A stretch of DNA of 31,174 nt from Idiomarina sp. UBA6142 (lineage in GTDB: Bacteria; Pseudomonadota; Gammaproteobacteria; Enterobacterales; Alteromonadaceae). The stretch's first letter is position 1; each line of letters starts with the position of its first letter. This document shows positions 1 to 9,495 of the stretch, in pieces. The DNA lies in NCBI GenBank assembly GCA_002423905.1, contig DIVC01000030.1, positions 5,450-36,623 on the forward strand, given 5' to 3'. A program made the position numbers and the translations under genes. The notes under the pieces were generated by a model. The model worked only from the letters and a program-made list of their open reading frames with translations. It ran no database searches and was not told the DNA's origin.

Positions 1-347
1 AGGGCGCCCGACTTGATGACTTTTACTGTCAACACGTCGTTACGCACTAAACCAGCTTCTTTTAATGAAGCAAGCGTTACTAATTCACCAGCTACTTTTG
101 CAATTTCAGCAAGGTTTACTTCGCCAGCCGTTAACGACTTACGCGAGGTAAAACCAAACTTCGGCAAACGGCGCTGAATTGGCATTTGTCCGCCTTCAAA
201 ACCAGGCTTAACGGTACCGCCAGAACGTGATGTCTGACCTTTGTGACCGCGACCACCAGTTTTACCTAGACCTGAACCAATACCACGTCCAAGACGCTTC
301 TTGCTGGTTTTAGCACCAGGTGCAGGGGAGATAGTGTTTAATAACAT
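1..347 (-). CDS. rplO: 50S ribosomal protein L15 (3' end beyond window)
   Basis: L15 is a late-assembling protein of the large ribosomal subunit. The visible part is the first 115 residues, starting [13 protein letters not shown] and carrying the glycine-rich [21 protein letters not shown] stretch that binds 23S rRNA. The family is usually about 144 residues, so roughly 30 C-terminal residues lie beyond the left edge. The start is the ATG at 347, 4 nt after the rpmD stop, preceded by a GGAGGAC-type ribosome binding site inside the end of rpmD. It is the most distal visible gene of the spc operon; secY would be expected next, outside the window. Confidence 0.97.
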   Translation of the reverse strand, partial: MLLNTISPAPGAKTSKKRLGRGIGSGLGKTGGRGHKGQTSRSGGTVKPGFEGGQMPIQRRLPKFGFTSRKSLTAGEVNLAEIAKVAGELVTLASLKEAGLVRNDVLTVKVIKSGA

Positions 348-351
348 CGTA

Positions 352-534
352 TTAGTCCTCCACCTTTACCATATAAATTACTTTGTTAACCATGCCGCGC
401 ACAGATGGAGTATCTTCTACTTCAACTGTGTGACCAATGCGGCGCAGACCCAAACCACGAAGAGTAGCTTTGTGCTTCGGTAAACGAGCGATCGAGCTAC
501 GCGTCTGTGTTACTTTGATCGTCTTTTTCGCCAT
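352..534 (-). CDS. rpmD: 50S ribosomal protein L30
   Basis: A 60-residue large-subunit protein with the L30 core: [12 protein letters not shown], then an [14 protein letters not shown] turn, then a C-terminal strand ending in VKVED. Length and order match the bacterial family of about 59 residues. It lies 6 nt after the rpsE stop and 4 nt before rplO, the canonical place in the spc operon, so it is co-translated with both. Confidence 0.97.
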   Translation of the reverse strand: MAKKTIKVTQTRSSIARLPKHKATLRGLGLRRIGHTVEVEDTPSVRGMVNKVIYMVKVED

Positions 535-540
535 TGCTCA

Positions 541-1050
541 CTACCCCAAAATTTGGTCGACGCTCAATCCACGTTTAGCCGCCACCTGCTCAGGTGACTT
601 CATACCGTTCAGTGCCTGAATCGTGGCACGAACAACGTTGATTGGGTTGGTTGAACCATATGCTTTTGACAGCACGTTGTGTACACCGGCTACTTCAAGT
701 ACTGCGCGCATTGCACCACCGGCAATGATACCTGTACCTTCAGAGGCTGGTTGCATGAATACCTGCGAGCCAGAGTGACGACCTTTAATTGGGTGTTGTA
801 AGGTTCCGCCTTTCAGCTCAATGGTTACCATGTTGCGACGCGCTTTTTCCATAGCCTTTTGAATAGCTGCTGGAACTTCACGTGCTTTACCATAACCGAA
901 ACCCACTTTACCCTGACCATCACCTACCACAGTCAGTGCAGTGAAGCTGAAAATACGACCACCTTTAACCACTTTTGCTACGCGATTAACGGTAATCAAT
1001 TTTTCTTGCAAGTCACTGCCTTGTTGAGCATCTACATTTGCATTTGCCAT
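541..1050 (-). CDS. rpsE: 30S ribosomal protein S5
   Basis: S5 (169 residues) sits at the mRNA entry side of the 30S subunit and contributes to decoding accuracy and helicase activity. The N-terminal double-stranded-RNA-binding-like domain is visible around residues 15-80 ([32 protein letters not shown]), followed by the S5 C-terminal fold ([19 protein letters not shown]). The region where spectinomycin-resistance changes are known, around VVKGGR, looks wild type. The ATG at 1050 has a strong AGGAGA ribosome binding site; the gene starts 9 nt after rplR. Confidence 0.98.
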   Translation of the reverse strand: MANANVDAQQGSDLQEKLITVNRVAKVVKGGRIFSFTALTVVGDGQGKVGFGYGKAREVPAAIQKAMEKARRNMVTIELKGGTLQHPIKGRHSGSQVFMQPASEGTGIIAGGAMRAVLEVAGVHNVLSKAYGSTNPINVVRATIQALNGMKSPEQVAAKRGLSVDQILG

Positions 1051-1059
1051 GTTCGTCTC

Positions 1060-1413
1060 CTAGAACTGAAGTCCAGCTTCGCGAGCGGCGTCAGCTAATG
1101 CTGCTACGCGGCCGTGATAGCGAAAGCCACTACGATCAAAAGCGACGCTTTGAACGCCTTTTTCGATCGCCCGTTCAGCGATAAGCTTACCAACTGTTTT
1201 AGCGGCATCTACGTTACCAGTGCTTTTCAGCTGGTCACGTACGGCCTTTTCAACAGTAGAAGCAGCTGCTAGTACTTCAGAACCGTTTGGTGCAATAAGC
1301 TGTGCGTAAATATGCCGTGGTGTACGGTGAACGACCAGGCGGTTAGCACCCAACTCTTGCATTTTCTTACGTGGGCGCGTAGCGCGACGTAAGCGAGCTG
1401 ATTTCTTGTCCAT
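1060..1413 (-). CDS. rplR: 50S ribosomal protein L18
   Basis: L18 (117 residues, the same length as the E. coli protein) binds 5S rRNA together with L5 and L25 in the central protuberance. The basic N-terminus [17 protein letters not shown] and the conserved motifs [15 protein letters not shown] and [14 protein letters not shown] are present. It is spaced 9 nt from rplF upstream and 9 nt from rpsE downstream in the spc order. Confidence 0.98.
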   Translation of the reverse strand: MDKKSARLRRATRPRKKMQELGANRLVVHRTPRHIYAQLIAPNGSEVLAAASTVEKAVRDQLKSTGNVDAAKTVGKLIAERAIEKGVQSVAFDRSGFRYHGRVAALADAAREAGLQF

Positions 1414-1422
1414 CGTTTTACC

Positions 1423-1956
1423 TTACTTTTTCTTGGCTTCTTTACGGCGCACTTGCTCGTTCGAATAACGTACGCCTTTGCCTTTGTATGGCTCAGGTTT
1501 ACGGTACGCACGAATGTTAGCGGCTACTTGCCCGACTAACTGCTTGTCCACACCTTTTACGACAATTTCAGTTTGTGTTGGCACTTCGATCGTGATGCCT
1601 TGCGGAATCGCGAACTCAATTGGATGAGAGAAGCCCAGTGACAAGTTCAATTTAGAACCTGAAGTGTTAGCACGATAACCAACACCAACTAACTGCAGCT
1701 TGCGCTCATAACCTTGCGCAACACCAACCACCATATTATTTAGTAACGCACGTGCAGTACCTGCTTGGGCGGCTGAACCAGCCACGCCTTCACGGATATT
1801 GGTACGGATTACGTTGTCTTCAGAGACAACTTCAACCGCATCGTGCACTACATGGCTCAGTGAGCCCTTTGCACCTTTAATTGTAACTTCCTGACCATTC
1901 AACGTAACTTGAACGCCGGCAGGAATGGCAATCGGTGCCTTAGCAACTCGTGACAT
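1423..1956 (-). CDS. rplF: 50S ribosomal protein L6
   Basis: L6 (177 residues) lies near the sarcin-ricin loop and the factor-binding site. Two tandem L6 folds are visible. The first starts with [15 protein letters not shown] and the KGAKGSL turn; the second ends in the signature [21 protein letters not shown]. Length equals the E. coli protein. It starts 14 nt after the rpsH stop, with AGGAG upstream. Confidence 0.98.
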   Translation of the reverse strand: MSRVAKAPIAIPAGVQVTLNGQEVTIKGAKGSLSHVVHDAVEVVSEDNVIRTNIREGVAGSAAQAGTARALLNNMVVGVAQGYERKLQLVGVGYRANTSGSKLNLSLGFSHPIEFAIPQGITIEVPTQTEIVVKGVDKQLVGQVAANIRAYRKPEPYKGKGVRYSNEQVRRKEAKKK

Positions 1957-1970
1957 TTCCTAACTCCTCG

Positions 1971-2363
1971 TTACGCGACGTAGCCGATAACTTCTCCGCC
2001 TAAACCCGCTTTGCGAGCGGCGCGGTCGGTCATCAAGCCCTTGGAAGTAGAGACAACAGCTACACCTAAACCACCCATTACTTTAGGTAGTTCGTTACGT
2101 TTCTTATAGATACGTAACCCAGGGCGGCTGACGCGCTCAATGGATTCAATAACAGGGTTGCCTTCAAAGTATTTCAAGGTAATTTCCAGCTCAGTTTTCA
2201 CTTCGCCTTGTACGCTGAAATCCGCGATATAACCTTCTTCTTTTAGCACGTGGGCAATTGCCACTTTTTGCTTAGAAGACGGCATGCGCACGGCTACTTT
2301 GTTAGCACCCTGAGCGTTGCGGATGCGTGTAAACATGTCCGCAATTGGATCTTGCATGCTCAT
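1971..2363 (-). CDS. rpsH: 30S ribosomal protein S8
   Basis: S8 (130 residues) binds helix 21 of 16S rRNA in the 30S platform. In E. coli it is also the translational repressor of the spc operon, binding near the start of the L5 gene. The N-terminus [18 protein letters not shown] and the C-terminal [20 protein letters not shown] signature are intact. The start at 2363 has GGGAGA upstream. The 26-nt gap to rpsN is the longest inside the operon. The sequence shows the gene; repressor activity here is inferred from the family. Confidence 0.98.
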   Translation of the reverse strand: MSMQDPIADMFTRIRNAQGANKVAVRMPSSKQKVAIAHVLKEEGYIADFSVQGEVKTELEITLKYFEGNPVIESIERVSRPGLRIYKKRNELPKVMGGLGVAVVSTSKGLMTDRAARKAGLGGEVIGYVA

Positions 2364-2389
2364 ATTAGCTTTCTCCCGTGACTCGTGGC

Positions 2390-2695
2390 TTACCAGCTAG
2401 CTTTTTTCAAGCCAGGAATTTCACCGCGCATCGCTTTCTCACGCACTTTAATACGGCTCATGCCGAATTTACGTAAGAAACCATGAGGGCGGCCTGTAAC
2501 GCGGCAGCGGTTACGCTGACGGCTTGGGCTCGAATCACGCGGAAGGCTTTGTAACTTTAATACAGCCGCCCAACGATCTTCGTCCGAGGTAGTCGGATCG
2601 CTGATCATAGCTTTCAGTGCGATGCGTTTCTCTGCGTATTTAGCAACTAGCTGAGTACGCTTTAGCTCACGCATTTTCATTGACTCTTTTGCCAT
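2390..2695 (-). CDS. rpsN: 30S ribosomal protein S14, zinc-independent form
   Basis: S14 (101 residues) is a head protein of the small subunit. The C-terminal signature [20 protein letters not shown] is present. It has only one cysteine and no CxxC pairs, so this is the long zinc-free type found in most gammaproteobacteria, not the 61-residue zinc-ribbon type. It sits in the usual spc position, 11 nt after rplE. Confidence 0.98.
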   Translation of the reverse strand: MAKESMKMRELKRTQLVAKYAEKRIALKAMISDPTTSDEDRWAAVLKLQSLPRDSSPSRQRNRCRVTGRPHGFLRKFGMSRIKVREKAMRGEIPGLKKASW

Positions 2696-2706
2696 AACTC
2701 TACACC

Positions 2707-3246
2707 TTACTTCTTGAACGGGAAGTTGAAGGCAGCGAGCAAAGCGCGAGCTTCGTCATCAGTGCCTGCAGTAGTGGTGATAGTGATGTCCAAACCACGA
2801 ATCTTGTCGACTTTGTCATAGTCGATTTCAGGAAAGATGATTTGCTCACGTACGCCCATACTGTAATTTCCACGACCATCGAAAGATTTCGGGTTTAAAC
2901 CACGAAAATCACGGATACGCGGGATAGCAATCGTAATTAAACGTTGCAGGAAATCCCACATGCGCTCGCCACGCAGAGTCACTTTACAGCCAATTGGGTA
3001 GCCTTCACGGATTTTGAAGCCAGCGACAGATTTACGAGCTAGAGTACGGATTGGACGTTGACCAGAAATGGCTTCTAAGTCCGCTGCCGCATTGTCGAGA
3101 ATCTTTTTGTCTGCCAGAGCTTCACCAACACCCATATTTAGGGTGATTTTTTCAATCCGAGGGACTTGCATGACGGTATTGTAGCCGAACTGTTTAAGAA
3201 GTTCAGGAACTACCGATTCATTGTAAAAATCATGCAGTTTCGCCAT
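2707..3246 (-). CDS. rplE: 50S ribosomal protein L5
   Basis: L5 (179 residues, same length as E. coli) is a 5S rRNA-binding protein of the central protuberance and contacts the P-site tRNA. The N-terminus [20 protein letters not shown] and the motifs [11 protein letters not shown] and [14 protein letters not shown] are conserved. In E. coli the S8 repressor binds mRNA overlapping the start of this gene. The 20-nt gap (3247-3266) plus the first codons is where an equivalent site should lie, but I did not derive a convincing S8-site structure by eye. The ribosome binding site is GGAG, 10 nt before the ATG. Confidence 0.98.
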   Translation of the reverse strand: MAKLHDFYNESVVPELLKQFGYNTVMQVPRIEKITLNMGVGEALADKKILDNAAADLEAISGQRPIRTLARKSVAGFKIREGYPIGCKVTLRGERMWDFLQRLITIAIPRIRDFRGLNPKSFDGRGNYSMGVREQIIFPEIDYDKVDKIRGLDITITTTAGTDDEARALLAAFNFPFKK

Positions 3247-3266
3247 CGTAAAACTCCAAATTTAAA

Positions 3267-3581
3267 TTAAATGATTGCGTTGTTTGATTTGAAGAAGCGA
3301 ACTTTCTTGCCATCTTCAATTCGAAAACCAACACGATCTGCTTTACCAGTCGCTGGGTTGTAAACCGCTAAGTTAGAAGCATGAACAGGAGCTTCCTGTT
3401 CGATAATTCCGCCCGCTACACCCAAAGCCGGGTTTGGCTTTTGATGTTTCTTGACGACATTAACGCCTTCAACAAATACACGATTACTCGCGGTATCGAC
3501 TTTCAGCACTTTACCGCGCTTACCTTTGTCTTTACCGGCCAGGACTACTACTTCGTCATCACGTTTAATTTTTGCCGCCAT
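3267..3581 (-). CDS. rplX: 50S ribosomal protein L24
   Basis: L24 (104 residues) is an assembly initiator that binds the 5' domain of 23S rRNA. The KOW motif is clear at residues 6-32 ([18 protein letters not shown]). A longer in-frame opening reaches 3620, but the ATG at 3581 is chosen because it gives [10 protein letters not shown], the family's normal start and length, and has an AAGGAG ribosome binding site 8 nt upstream. It lies 10 nt after rplN. Confidence 0.97.
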   Translation of the reverse strand: MAAKIKRDDEVVVLAGKDKGKRGKVLKVDTASNRVFVEGVNVVKKHQKPNPALGVAGGIIEQEAPVHASNLAVYNPATGKADRVGFRIEDGKKVRFFKSNNAII

Positions 3582-3591
3582 CACTGACTCC

Positions 3592-3960
3592 TTACAGTAC
3601 TTCTGGTGCCAGAGAGACAATTTTCATGAACTGCTCAGAGCGCAATTCACGTGTCACTGGACCAAAGATACGAGTGCCAATCGGTTGTTTGTTATTGTTC
3701 AACAAAACAGCCGCGTTGCGGTCAAAACGGATGACTGACCCGTCTTGACGACGGACGCCTTTCTTGGTGCGTACCACGACCGCGTTATATACATCGCCTT
3801 TTTTGACCTTGCCACGAGGAATTGCTTCCTTGATCGAGACCTTGATGATGTCGCCAATGCTGGCATAACGGCGGTGCGACCCACCCAGAACCTTAATACA
3901 TTGTACGCTGCGGGCGCCCGAGTTATCGGCCACTTCCAGTGTAGTTTGCATTTGGATCAT
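3592..3960 (-). CDS. rplN: 50S ribosomal protein L14, first gene of the operon
   Basis: L14 (122 residues) lies at the subunit interface and contacts 16S rRNA. The sequence is nearly collinear with E. coli L14, including [24 protein letters not shown] and the end [20 protein letters not shown]. The ATG at 3960 has GGAG 8 nt upstream. In most relatives rpsQ of the S10 operon ends just upstream of rplN. Here the upstream DNA is a 400-bp intergenic region and then a divergent antiporter operon, so rplN must be transcribed from its own promoter. Confidence 0.98.
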   Translation of the reverse strand: MIQMQTTLEVADNSGARSVQCIKVLGGSHRRYASIGDIIKVSIKEAIPRGKVKKGDVYNAVVVRTKKGVRRQDGSVIRFDRNAAVLLNNNKQPIGTRIFGPVTRELRSEQFMKIVSLAPEVL

Positions 3961-3990
3961 TGCAGTGCTCCGCTTGATTTATGTAAACAA

Positions 3991-4004
3991 GACCCTCTCG
4001 GGTC
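3991..4004 (-). promoter_or_regulatory. GNRA-loop hairpin in rplN leader (proximal)
   Basis: On the minus strand the sequence is GACCC-GAGA-GGGTC: a perfect 5-bp stem closed by a GAGA tetraloop, followed by TTGTTT. It lies 31 nt before the rplN ATG. The U-poor tail makes a working terminator unlikely. It may be a protein-binding or stability element in the leader. The structure is seen directly; the role is inferred. Confidence 0.4.
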
Positions 4005-4010
4005 GATGTT

Positions 4011-4024
4011 GTCTTTTGCAAGAC
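4011..4024 (-). promoter_or_regulatory. GNRA-loop hairpin in rplN leader (distal)
   Basis: On the minus strand the sequence is GTCTT-GCAA-AAGAC: a perfect 5-bp stem with a GCAA tetraloop, 6 nt upstream of the GAGA hairpin. Two adjacent GNRA hairpins in one short leader are more than expected by chance for random sequence, but function is unproven. Confidence 0.4.
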
Positions 4025-4066
4025 GCTGCCCCCAATACAGGATTTACCCATGTAAAAGGGCGGCGA

Positions 4067-4075
4067 ATTGTAACA
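4067..4075 (-). promoter_or_regulatory. Candidate extended -10 promoter for the spc operon
   Basis: The minus strand reads TGTTACAAT, an extended -10 element (TGn plus TACAAT, 5 of 6 matches to TATAAT). No good -35 hexamer is present, as is common for extended -10 promoters. The bases just downstream are TCGCCGCCC, a GC-rich discriminator of the kind found at promoters under ppGpp/DksA (stringent) control. Transcription would start near 4060 and give a leader of about 100 nt. Confidence 0.5.
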
Positions 4076-4360
4076 GATAAAATTATGCGATGGTAGTACG
4101 AGTTACGATTTATTTACGGGGTGATTGCTTGCCGAGAGCGGCTATAAATGAAAGGTCAGAAAAGCTCGATGAGTGTACTACAGGGTGCGATATATTGCAG
4201 CTTGTAACACCACTTATTTATATAGCGACAAATTGCCGCGAAATCACGTACATTGGGCTTTTCACTGAGCACGTGAAGTTGGCAACAGGGCGCTAGTAAT
4301 GGTAAATTTGACGCCAATATTCGGTAACCACCCAGTTTTTGACGACACAAAAGGAACTTC

Positions 4361-7147
4361 ATGTATCTCGCTCTGATGGTCGCATTACCGTTTCTCGGTG
4401 CAATTGCTCCGATATTAGTTCGCCACTACAGCCGCCGCACCATTAGTATCGCAGCGGGATCAGTCACGGTATTCAGTATTCTTTTACTGGCACTTTTGAC
4501 GCCTAGCGTATTGGCCGGCGAGATTCCGCAATTTTTGGCTACCTGGTTACCGCAACTTGGGCTGCATGTGGCTTTTCGTCTGGATGGCTTAGCATTGCTG
4601 TTTGCCGGGCTAATCTTGATAATCGGCTTACTCATCGTCGTTTATGCGCATTTTTACTTAAGCCCAAAAGATGATGCTGGACGCTTCTACTCATACCTAC
4701 TGCTATTCATGGGCTCGATGCTCGGCATAGTCACCTCCGACAATTTGATTTTACTGTGGTTTTTCTGGGAATTAACCAGTATTTCTTCATTTTTACTGAT
4801 CGGCTTTTGGTTCCATCAAAGTAATGCTCGCCGCGGCGCCCGCATGGCCCTAGCAATCACTGGTGCAGGTGGTTTGGCGTTGTTAGCCGGCGTGCTGTTG
4901 ATTGGTAACATCGCCGGAAGTTATCAACTTGATGTGGTATTTGCAGCCGCAGATGAAATTCGCCAGCATAGTCTGTACGTCCCAGCTTTATTGTTGGTGC
5001 TGGTGGGTGCCTTTACCAAATCGGCACAGTTCCCATTCCAGTTTTGGCTACCACATGCTATGGCAGCCCCAACGCCAGTCAGTGCTTATTTGCACTCTGC
5101 CACCATGGTGAAGGCGGGTATATTTTTGCTGGCCCGCTTATTCCCAGTTTTAGGTGGCACGATTGAATGGTTCACGATAGTCACTCTCGTCGGTTTAACA
5201 ACCATGCTGTTTGGAGCCTATTTCGCGATCTTGAAAAACGATCTGAAAGGGTTGCTCGCATTTTCAACGATTAGCCACCTCGGTTTGATTACCATGCTGC
5301 TGGGTTTAGGTACCCATGGAGCACTGTTGGCAGCCTTATTTCATATTCTCAACCACGCTACCTTTAAAGCTGGTTTATTTATGATCGCTGGCATTATCGA
5401 TCACGAAACCGGTAGTCGTGACATGCGTAAATTAGGCGGGCTACGTAAAGCCATGCCAATGACCATGTGGTTAGCTATTATCACCTCAGCGGCTATGGCT
5501 GGTGTGCCATTATTGAATGGTTTCTTGTCGAAAGAAATGTTCTTTACCGAAGCTTATCATCAGCATTTATTTGGTGGCTTATCGTGGTTCATTCCAGTTC
5601 TGGTGACGCTAGGTGCAATGTTGTCGGTCGCTTACTCAATTCGCTTCGTTTACGACGTGTTTTTTGATAAAGCCCACGAATTGCCAAAAAAACCCCATGA
5701 GCCACCTATTATGATGCGGGTACCGGTGATCATTCTAGCCATTCTCTGCATCACGGTAGGAATTGCCCCGATGTTCATGGTATCTGGATTATTAACGCCA
5801 GCCCTGACCAGTATCGCTGGGCCGTCAGCGACAGTATCCATTGCCTTATGGCATGGCTTTAACTTACCCCTATTAATGAGTGCCCTCGCGCTGCTTGGAG
5901 GTATTGTTATCTATCTGAAACGCAGCGAGCTATTCAACTTTAACCGACAGTTCGATATTCGTGATGCCAAGGATGTTTTTGCCGGAATTGTAAGTCGGGT
6001 CACACGGTTTTGTGATGAACTGATGCAACAGATCGAAACTGGTTCACTGCAGCGCTACATGGCAGGGCTCTTGGTGCTGGTGTTGTTGTTTATTATTCCG
6101 GAATTAATGGATATCACCGCGTTAACTGGGAGTCGTCCTCAGATCGCTATCGATGCTATTAGTTTTACCGGGGCAATCATTTTAATGGCAGCAGCATTCG
6201 GCGCGGTTATATTTCATCGACAACGACTAACGTCATTACTGATGCTCTCGCTGGTAGGTTTGATGGTATCCATGGTGTTCATCCAATTCTCGGCACCAGA
6301 CCTTGCCATGACCCAGTTGGTGGTTGAAGTCGTGAGCATTCTATTGATGATTTTGGCGTTATTTTTTATGCCACAACGTATTCCCCGCTCTTCGACTGGC
6401 GGCCGTGTTGCTCGTGATATCTTAATTGCTGGGTTTATTGGTGGCATCGTAGGGTCATTAAACTTTGCGCTACTTACTCGCCCCTACAACAGTATTTCTG
6501 ACTATTTCTTGGCTAACTCAGTGCCTGGTGGCGGCGGCACCAATGTAGTCAATGTTATTCTCGTCGACTTCAGGGGCTTTGATACGCTCGGCGAGATTAC
6601 CGTACTCGCTATTGCCGCAGCAGGTATCCACAAATTACTCAATAATTTACGACCGTTTATGCCATCCAGCGATGTTGATGGTAGAACGTGGCATCGGGTC
6701 AAGCACCCCATGATGCTGCAAACCATTTCCCAGTTAGTGCTGCCGTTAGCCTTGATGGTATCCATGTATATTTTCCTGCGTGGACACAACCTGCCAGGGG
6801 GCGGCTTTATTGCTGGCCTCGTTACTGCCGCGGCAATGATTCTGCAATACATGGCCAACGGTGTGGATTGGGTCAAAGAACGCTTTAATTTCAACTATCA
6901 ATCAATTGCCGCAATTGGGGTTTTAATTGCGACTATGACCGGCATTGGTAGCTGGGTGTTTGGAGCTAACTTCTTAACCTCGTGGTTTACCTATCTTGAT
7001 TGGCCATTGGTCGGTAAATTCGAAATCGCTACAGCTATCCTGTTTGATTTAGGCGTATACCTAACGGTTATAGGCGCCACTCTCATGATTCTGGCTAACT
7101 TTGGACAAATGACGACGCGTCATCGCCCGCGTCAGGAGGGGCACTAA
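4361..7147 (+). CDS. mrpA: Mrp Na+(K+)/H+ antiporter subunit A fused to subunit B
   Basis: This 928-residue polytopic inner-membrane protein is the largest subunit of the multisubunit Mrp antiporter, which exports Na+ (or K+) in exchange for protons. The first ~500 residues are a complex I NuoL-like antiporter module: Glu137 (WFFWELTS), Lys220 ([16 protein letters not shown]), His245 and Lys251 ([12 protein letters not shown]) are the expected proton-path residues. A DUF4040-type segment follows (about 590-680, [15 protein letters not shown]), then [14 protein letters not shown]. From about residue 700 comes a complete MrpB domain with the signature [14 protein letters not shown]. The A-B fusion is typical of six-gene (group 2) operons of proteobacteria. 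AAGGA lies 7 nt before the ATG. The stop overlaps mrpC by one base (TAATG). Confidence 0.95.
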   Translation: MYLALMVALPFLGAIAPILVRHYSRRTISIAAGSVTVFSILLLALLTPSVLAGEIPQFLATWLPQLGLHVAFRLDGLALLFAGLILIIGLLIVVYAHFYLSPKDDAGRFYSYLLLFMGSMLGIVTSDNLILLWFFWELTSISSFLLIGFWFHQSNARRGARMALAITGAGGLALLAGVLLIGNIAGSYQLDVVFAAADEIRQHSLYVPALLLVLVGAFTKSAQFPFQFWLPHAMAAPTPVSAYLHSATMVKAGIFLLARLFPVLGGTIEWFTIVTLVGLTTMLFGAYFAILKNDLKGLLAFSTISHLGLITMLLGLGTHGALLAALFHILNHATFKAGLFMIAGIIDHETGSRDMRKLGGLRKAMPMTMWLAIITSAAMAGVPLLNGFLSKEMFFTEAYHQHLFGGLSWFIPVLVTLGAMLSVAYSIRFVYDVFFDKAHELPKKPHEPPIMMRVPVIILAILCITVGIAPMFMVSGLLTPALTSIAGPSATVSIALWHGFNLPLLMSALALLGGIVIYLKRSELFNFNRQFDIRDAKDVFAGIVSRVTRFCDELMQQIETGSLQRYMAGLLVLVLLFIIPELMDITALTGSRPQIAIDAISFTGAIILMAAAFGAVIFHRQRLTSLLMLSLVGLMVSMVFIQFSAPDLAMTQLVVEVVSILLMILALFFMPQRIPRSSTGGRVARDILIAGFIGGIVGSLNFALLTRPYNSISDYFLANSVPGGGGTNVVNVILVDFRGFDTLGEITVLAIAAAGIHKLLNNLRPFMPSSDVDGRTWHRVKHPMMLQTISQLVLPLALMVSMYIFLRGHNLPGGGFIAGLVTAAAMILQYMANGVDWVKERFNFNYQSIAAIGVLIATMTGIGSWVFGANFLTSWFTYLDWPLVGKFEIATAILFDLGVYLTVIGATLMILANFGQMTTRHRPRQEGH

Positions 7148-7494
7148 TGGAAACCTTGTATGCGATTAGCGTTGGCACATTGACTGCCTGTAGCGTGTAC
7201 CTCATTTTACGCGCTCGGTCATTTCCTATCGTAATAGGTTTAACCATGCTGTCCTATGCGGTGAACTTGTTTTTGTTTTCGACCGGTCGTTTGGTTATCG
7301 ACCAAGTGCCGATAATCGGTGCGGGCGAGCAGTACACCGATCCACTACCACAAGCATTAGTGCTTACGGCTATTGTGATCGGCTTTGCCATGACGGCCTA
7401 TTCCATCATCCTCGCCGTGCGTGTTCGTGGAGAATTTGGTTCCGATGAAGTAAATGAACCGAATTATCAAGCGGGTAAAGAGGGACAGCGCTAA
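7147..7494 (+). CDS. mrpC: Mrp antiporter subunit C (NuoK-like)
   Basis: This 115-residue membrane protein is homologous to complex I subunit NuoK. Three membrane segments are visible, around residues 3-22, 28-47 and 71-95, with the family motif TDPLPQALVLTAIVIGFAMTA at about 60-80. The protein couples subunits A and D in the membrane. Start and stop both overlap neighbours through TAATG junctions, so translation is coupled across the operon. Confidence 0.95.
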   Translation: METLYAISVGTLTACSVYLILRARSFPIVIGLTMLSYAVNLFLFSTGRLVIDQVPIIGAGEQYTDPLPQALVLTAIVIGFAMTAYSIILAVRVRGEFGSDEVNEPNYQAGKEGQR

Positions 7495-9014
7495 TGTTTG
7501 GTCAGCATCTTGCGATACTCCCATTGTTGATCCCGTTATTTGCCGCATTATTGCAGTTATTCCCATGGGGCGACAATGCGCAGTTCTACCGCCGAATAAT
7601 CGGCCTAGTATCATGCTCGCTGTTGATTATCATCAGTGTGTTACTGCTGATACAGTCAGATACTGCCACGCTGGTCTACGCCTTAGGTAACTGGCAGGCA
7701 CCCTATGGGATTGTCTTGGTTGTTGATCGCTTAGCTGCATTGATGCTGCTATTAACCGCGGTATTGGCGCTACCCGTGTTAATTTTTGGCTGTTACGGCG
7801 AAGACAACCTCGGCTCACATTTTCATGCATTATTTCAATTCCAATTACTCGGTATTCTTGGCGCCTTCTTAACCGGCGATCTATTTAACTTATTCGTATT
7901 CTTTGAAGTGCTGCTCATTTCCAGTTACGCCTTACTTATGCATGGCGGTGGTAAACAAAAGTTGCGAGCTACTCTGCATTACGTGTTACTCAATCTAGCT
8001 GGTTCAGCACTCTTCCTAATCAGCTTAGGAATACTTTATGGCATCACCGGAACCTTAAACATGGCTGACATGGCTGTTAAGGTCAGTGCATTAACTGGCG
8101 ATGATGCGGTCATAGCGCGCGCTGGCGGCCTCATGTTGCTGATTGTATTCGGACTTAAAGCGGCGCTATTACCACTCTACTTTTGGCTGCCACAAGCTTA
8201 TGCAAACACCACAGGCACGGTGGCAGCACTGTTTGCAATTATGACCAAAGTTGGTATCTATGCCATTATTCGAGTGTTTACTCTGATTTTTGGTGCCGAC
8301 GCAGGATTAGCCGCCGGGGTTGGCTATGATTGGCTATGGTGGCTTGGCCTTGCCACTCTGGCAGTCGGCGGACTAGGGGTACTTGGTAGCCGCGATCTTC
8401 GTCTTGCCATCGCTTACTTAGTGGTCATTTCAGTGGGTACTATGCTCACCACATTTAGCATGGGTAACGATCGTGCTATCAGTGGTGTGTTGTTTTATTT
8501 ACTGCATTCCACCTTGGTGACGGGTGCCTTGTTCTTATTGGTTGACGTGATCGCTGTGCAGCGCGGTAAAACCGCATCACGAATCATTAAAGGGCGAAAA
8601 CTCGCTCAGCATGGTGCTTTGGGGATGTTATTTTTTATCGCTGCACTAACCGTCATTGGTATGCCGCCATTATCAGGCTTCGTCAGTAAACTATTTATCT
8701 TGGAAGCGGCGCGCACTGGTGCACAAGTGGCGTTACTGTGGCCGCTGGTGTTGTTTAGCACCTTTTTAGGTATGATTGCACTATCGCGTGCTGGCAGCCG
8801 AATGTTTTGGCACACTTTACCGGGTAAAGCGGCCGACATCAGTCATCCTCCCGGGCAATTAGCAACTATTGCGGCACTTTTATTCGGCGCAATATTACTG
8901 ACCATCTTTGCGCAACCGGTCAGTGACTTCACGACCGCTATTGCCCATGACTTAAGTCACCCGGAAACCTATATCCGCGCAGTTTTACAGCTAACTGGAG
9001 TCGACCATGAGTAG
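7494..9014 (+). CDS. mrpD: Mrp antiporter subunit D (NuoM/N-like)
   Basis: This 506-residue polytopic antiporter-module protein is related to complex I NuoM/NuoN. Key charged residues in membrane helices are Glu138 (LFVFFEVLLISSYALL), Lys222 (FGLKAALLPLYFWLP) and Lys252 (MTKVGIYAIIRV), as expected for a functional proton channel. Its last 8 bases overlap mrpE. The length is normal for MrpD (about 490-510). Confidence 0.95.
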   Translation: MFGQHLAILPLLIPLFAALLQLFPWGDNAQFYRRIIGLVSCSLLIIISVLLLIQSDTATLVYALGNWQAPYGIVLVVDRLAALMLLLTAVLALPVLIFGCYGEDNLGSHFHALFQFQLLGILGAFLTGDLFNLFVFFEVLLISSYALLMHGGGKQKLRATLHYVLLNLAGSALFLISLGILYGITGTLNMADMAVKVSALTGDDAVIARAGGLMLLIVFGLKAALLPLYFWLPQAYANTTGTVAALFAIMTKVGIYAIIRVFTLIFGADAGLAAGVGYDWLWWLGLATLAVGGLGVLGSRDLRLAIAYLVVISVGTMLTTFSMGNDRAISGVLFYLLHSTLVTGALFLLVDVIAVQRGKTASRIIKGRKLAQHGALGMLFFIAALTVIGMPPLSGFVSKLFILEAARTGAQVALLWPLVLFSTFLGMIALSRAGSRMFWHTLPGKAADISHPPGQLATIAALLFGAILLTIFAQPVSDFTTAIAHDLSHPETYIRAVLQLTGVDHE

Positions 9015-9495
9015 ACTACTACCGGCCCCACGGCTGAGCTTATTTTTACTGATATTCTGGCTATTGATACAAAATGCCATCACCCCTGGTTTAGTGGTGC
9101 TAGGCATCCTCTTGGCTTGGGCGATCCCACTGTACACCAGCCGTGGAAGTGACTTTCATATTAGAGTAGCTAAGCCGCTTAAGGCCGTAGAATACTTTTT
9201 CGTGGTGCTTGTTGATATCGTCGTCTCTAATTTTTCGATCGCTGCGATCATTCTTAATCCACGTCGGCGCATCTACCCGGCTTGGATTGAATATCCACTG
9301 AATATTGAAGGTGAGCTGCCGATAACTATTTTGGCCAGCACCATTAGTTTGACCCCAGGTACCATCTCTACTGAATTTAGTCATGACGGCCGTACCTTAC
9401 TCATTCATTCGCTAAACGTCACTGACGTTGAGGCGGTTATCAGTAATATCCAGCAGCGGTATGAAAATAGATTAAAGGTGATATTCCAATGTTAG
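9007..9495 (+). CDS. mrpE: Mrp antiporter subunit E
   Basis: This 162-residue membrane protein of the MnhE family has membrane segments in the first ~110 residues and the signature ILASTISLTPGTISTEFSHD, followed by a short soluble tail (LLIHSLNVTDVEAVISNIQQ). MrpE is needed for assembly or stability of the complex in studied bacteria. It starts inside the end of mrpD (8-nt overlap) and ends 7 nt inside mrpF. Confidence 0.94.
   Translation: MSRLLPAPRLSLFLLIFWLLIQNAITPGLVVLGILLAWAIPLYTSRGSDFHIRVAKPLKAVEYFFVVLVDIVVSNFSIAAIILNPRRRIYPAWIEYPLNIEGELPITILASTISLTPGTISTEFSHDGRTLLIHSLNVTDVEAVISNIQQRYENRLKVIFQC

Larger units (their letters stand above)
3961..4360. other. Divergent intergenic region between rplN and mrpA
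   Basis: Four hundred bases separate the divergent spc and mrp operons. The left 110 bases hold the spc promoter candidate and the leader hairpins. The remaining part, about 4080-4340, has no gene I can support: short open frames on both strands have no recognisable protein and no ribosome binding site. A promoter for mrpA should lie here, but I see no convincing -35/-10 pair, only isolated AT-rich hexamers at 4143, 4191 and 4219. Confidence 0.6.

Noticed and set aside
4191..4224. AT-rich hexamers TATATT and TATATA as mrpA -10 elements
   Set aside because: No -35 hexamer at 16-18 bp spacing for either.
4261..4277. Inverted repeat TTCAC-N7-GTGAA upstream of mrpA
   Set aside because: Arms are only 5 bp and such repeats are common by chance; no linked promoter was found.
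4090..4296. 68-codon plus-strand open frame in the rplN-mrpA gap
   Set aside because: No ribosome binding site, no recognisable domain, and it covers the region where an mrpA promoter should lie.
4156..4362. 68-codon minus-strand open frame in the same gap
   Set aside because: Composition looks random, no ribosome binding site, and it would overlap the mrpA start.
6502..6894. 130-codon minus-strand open frame inside mrpA
   Set aside because: Antisense shadow of a well-conserved MrpB domain, with no own features.
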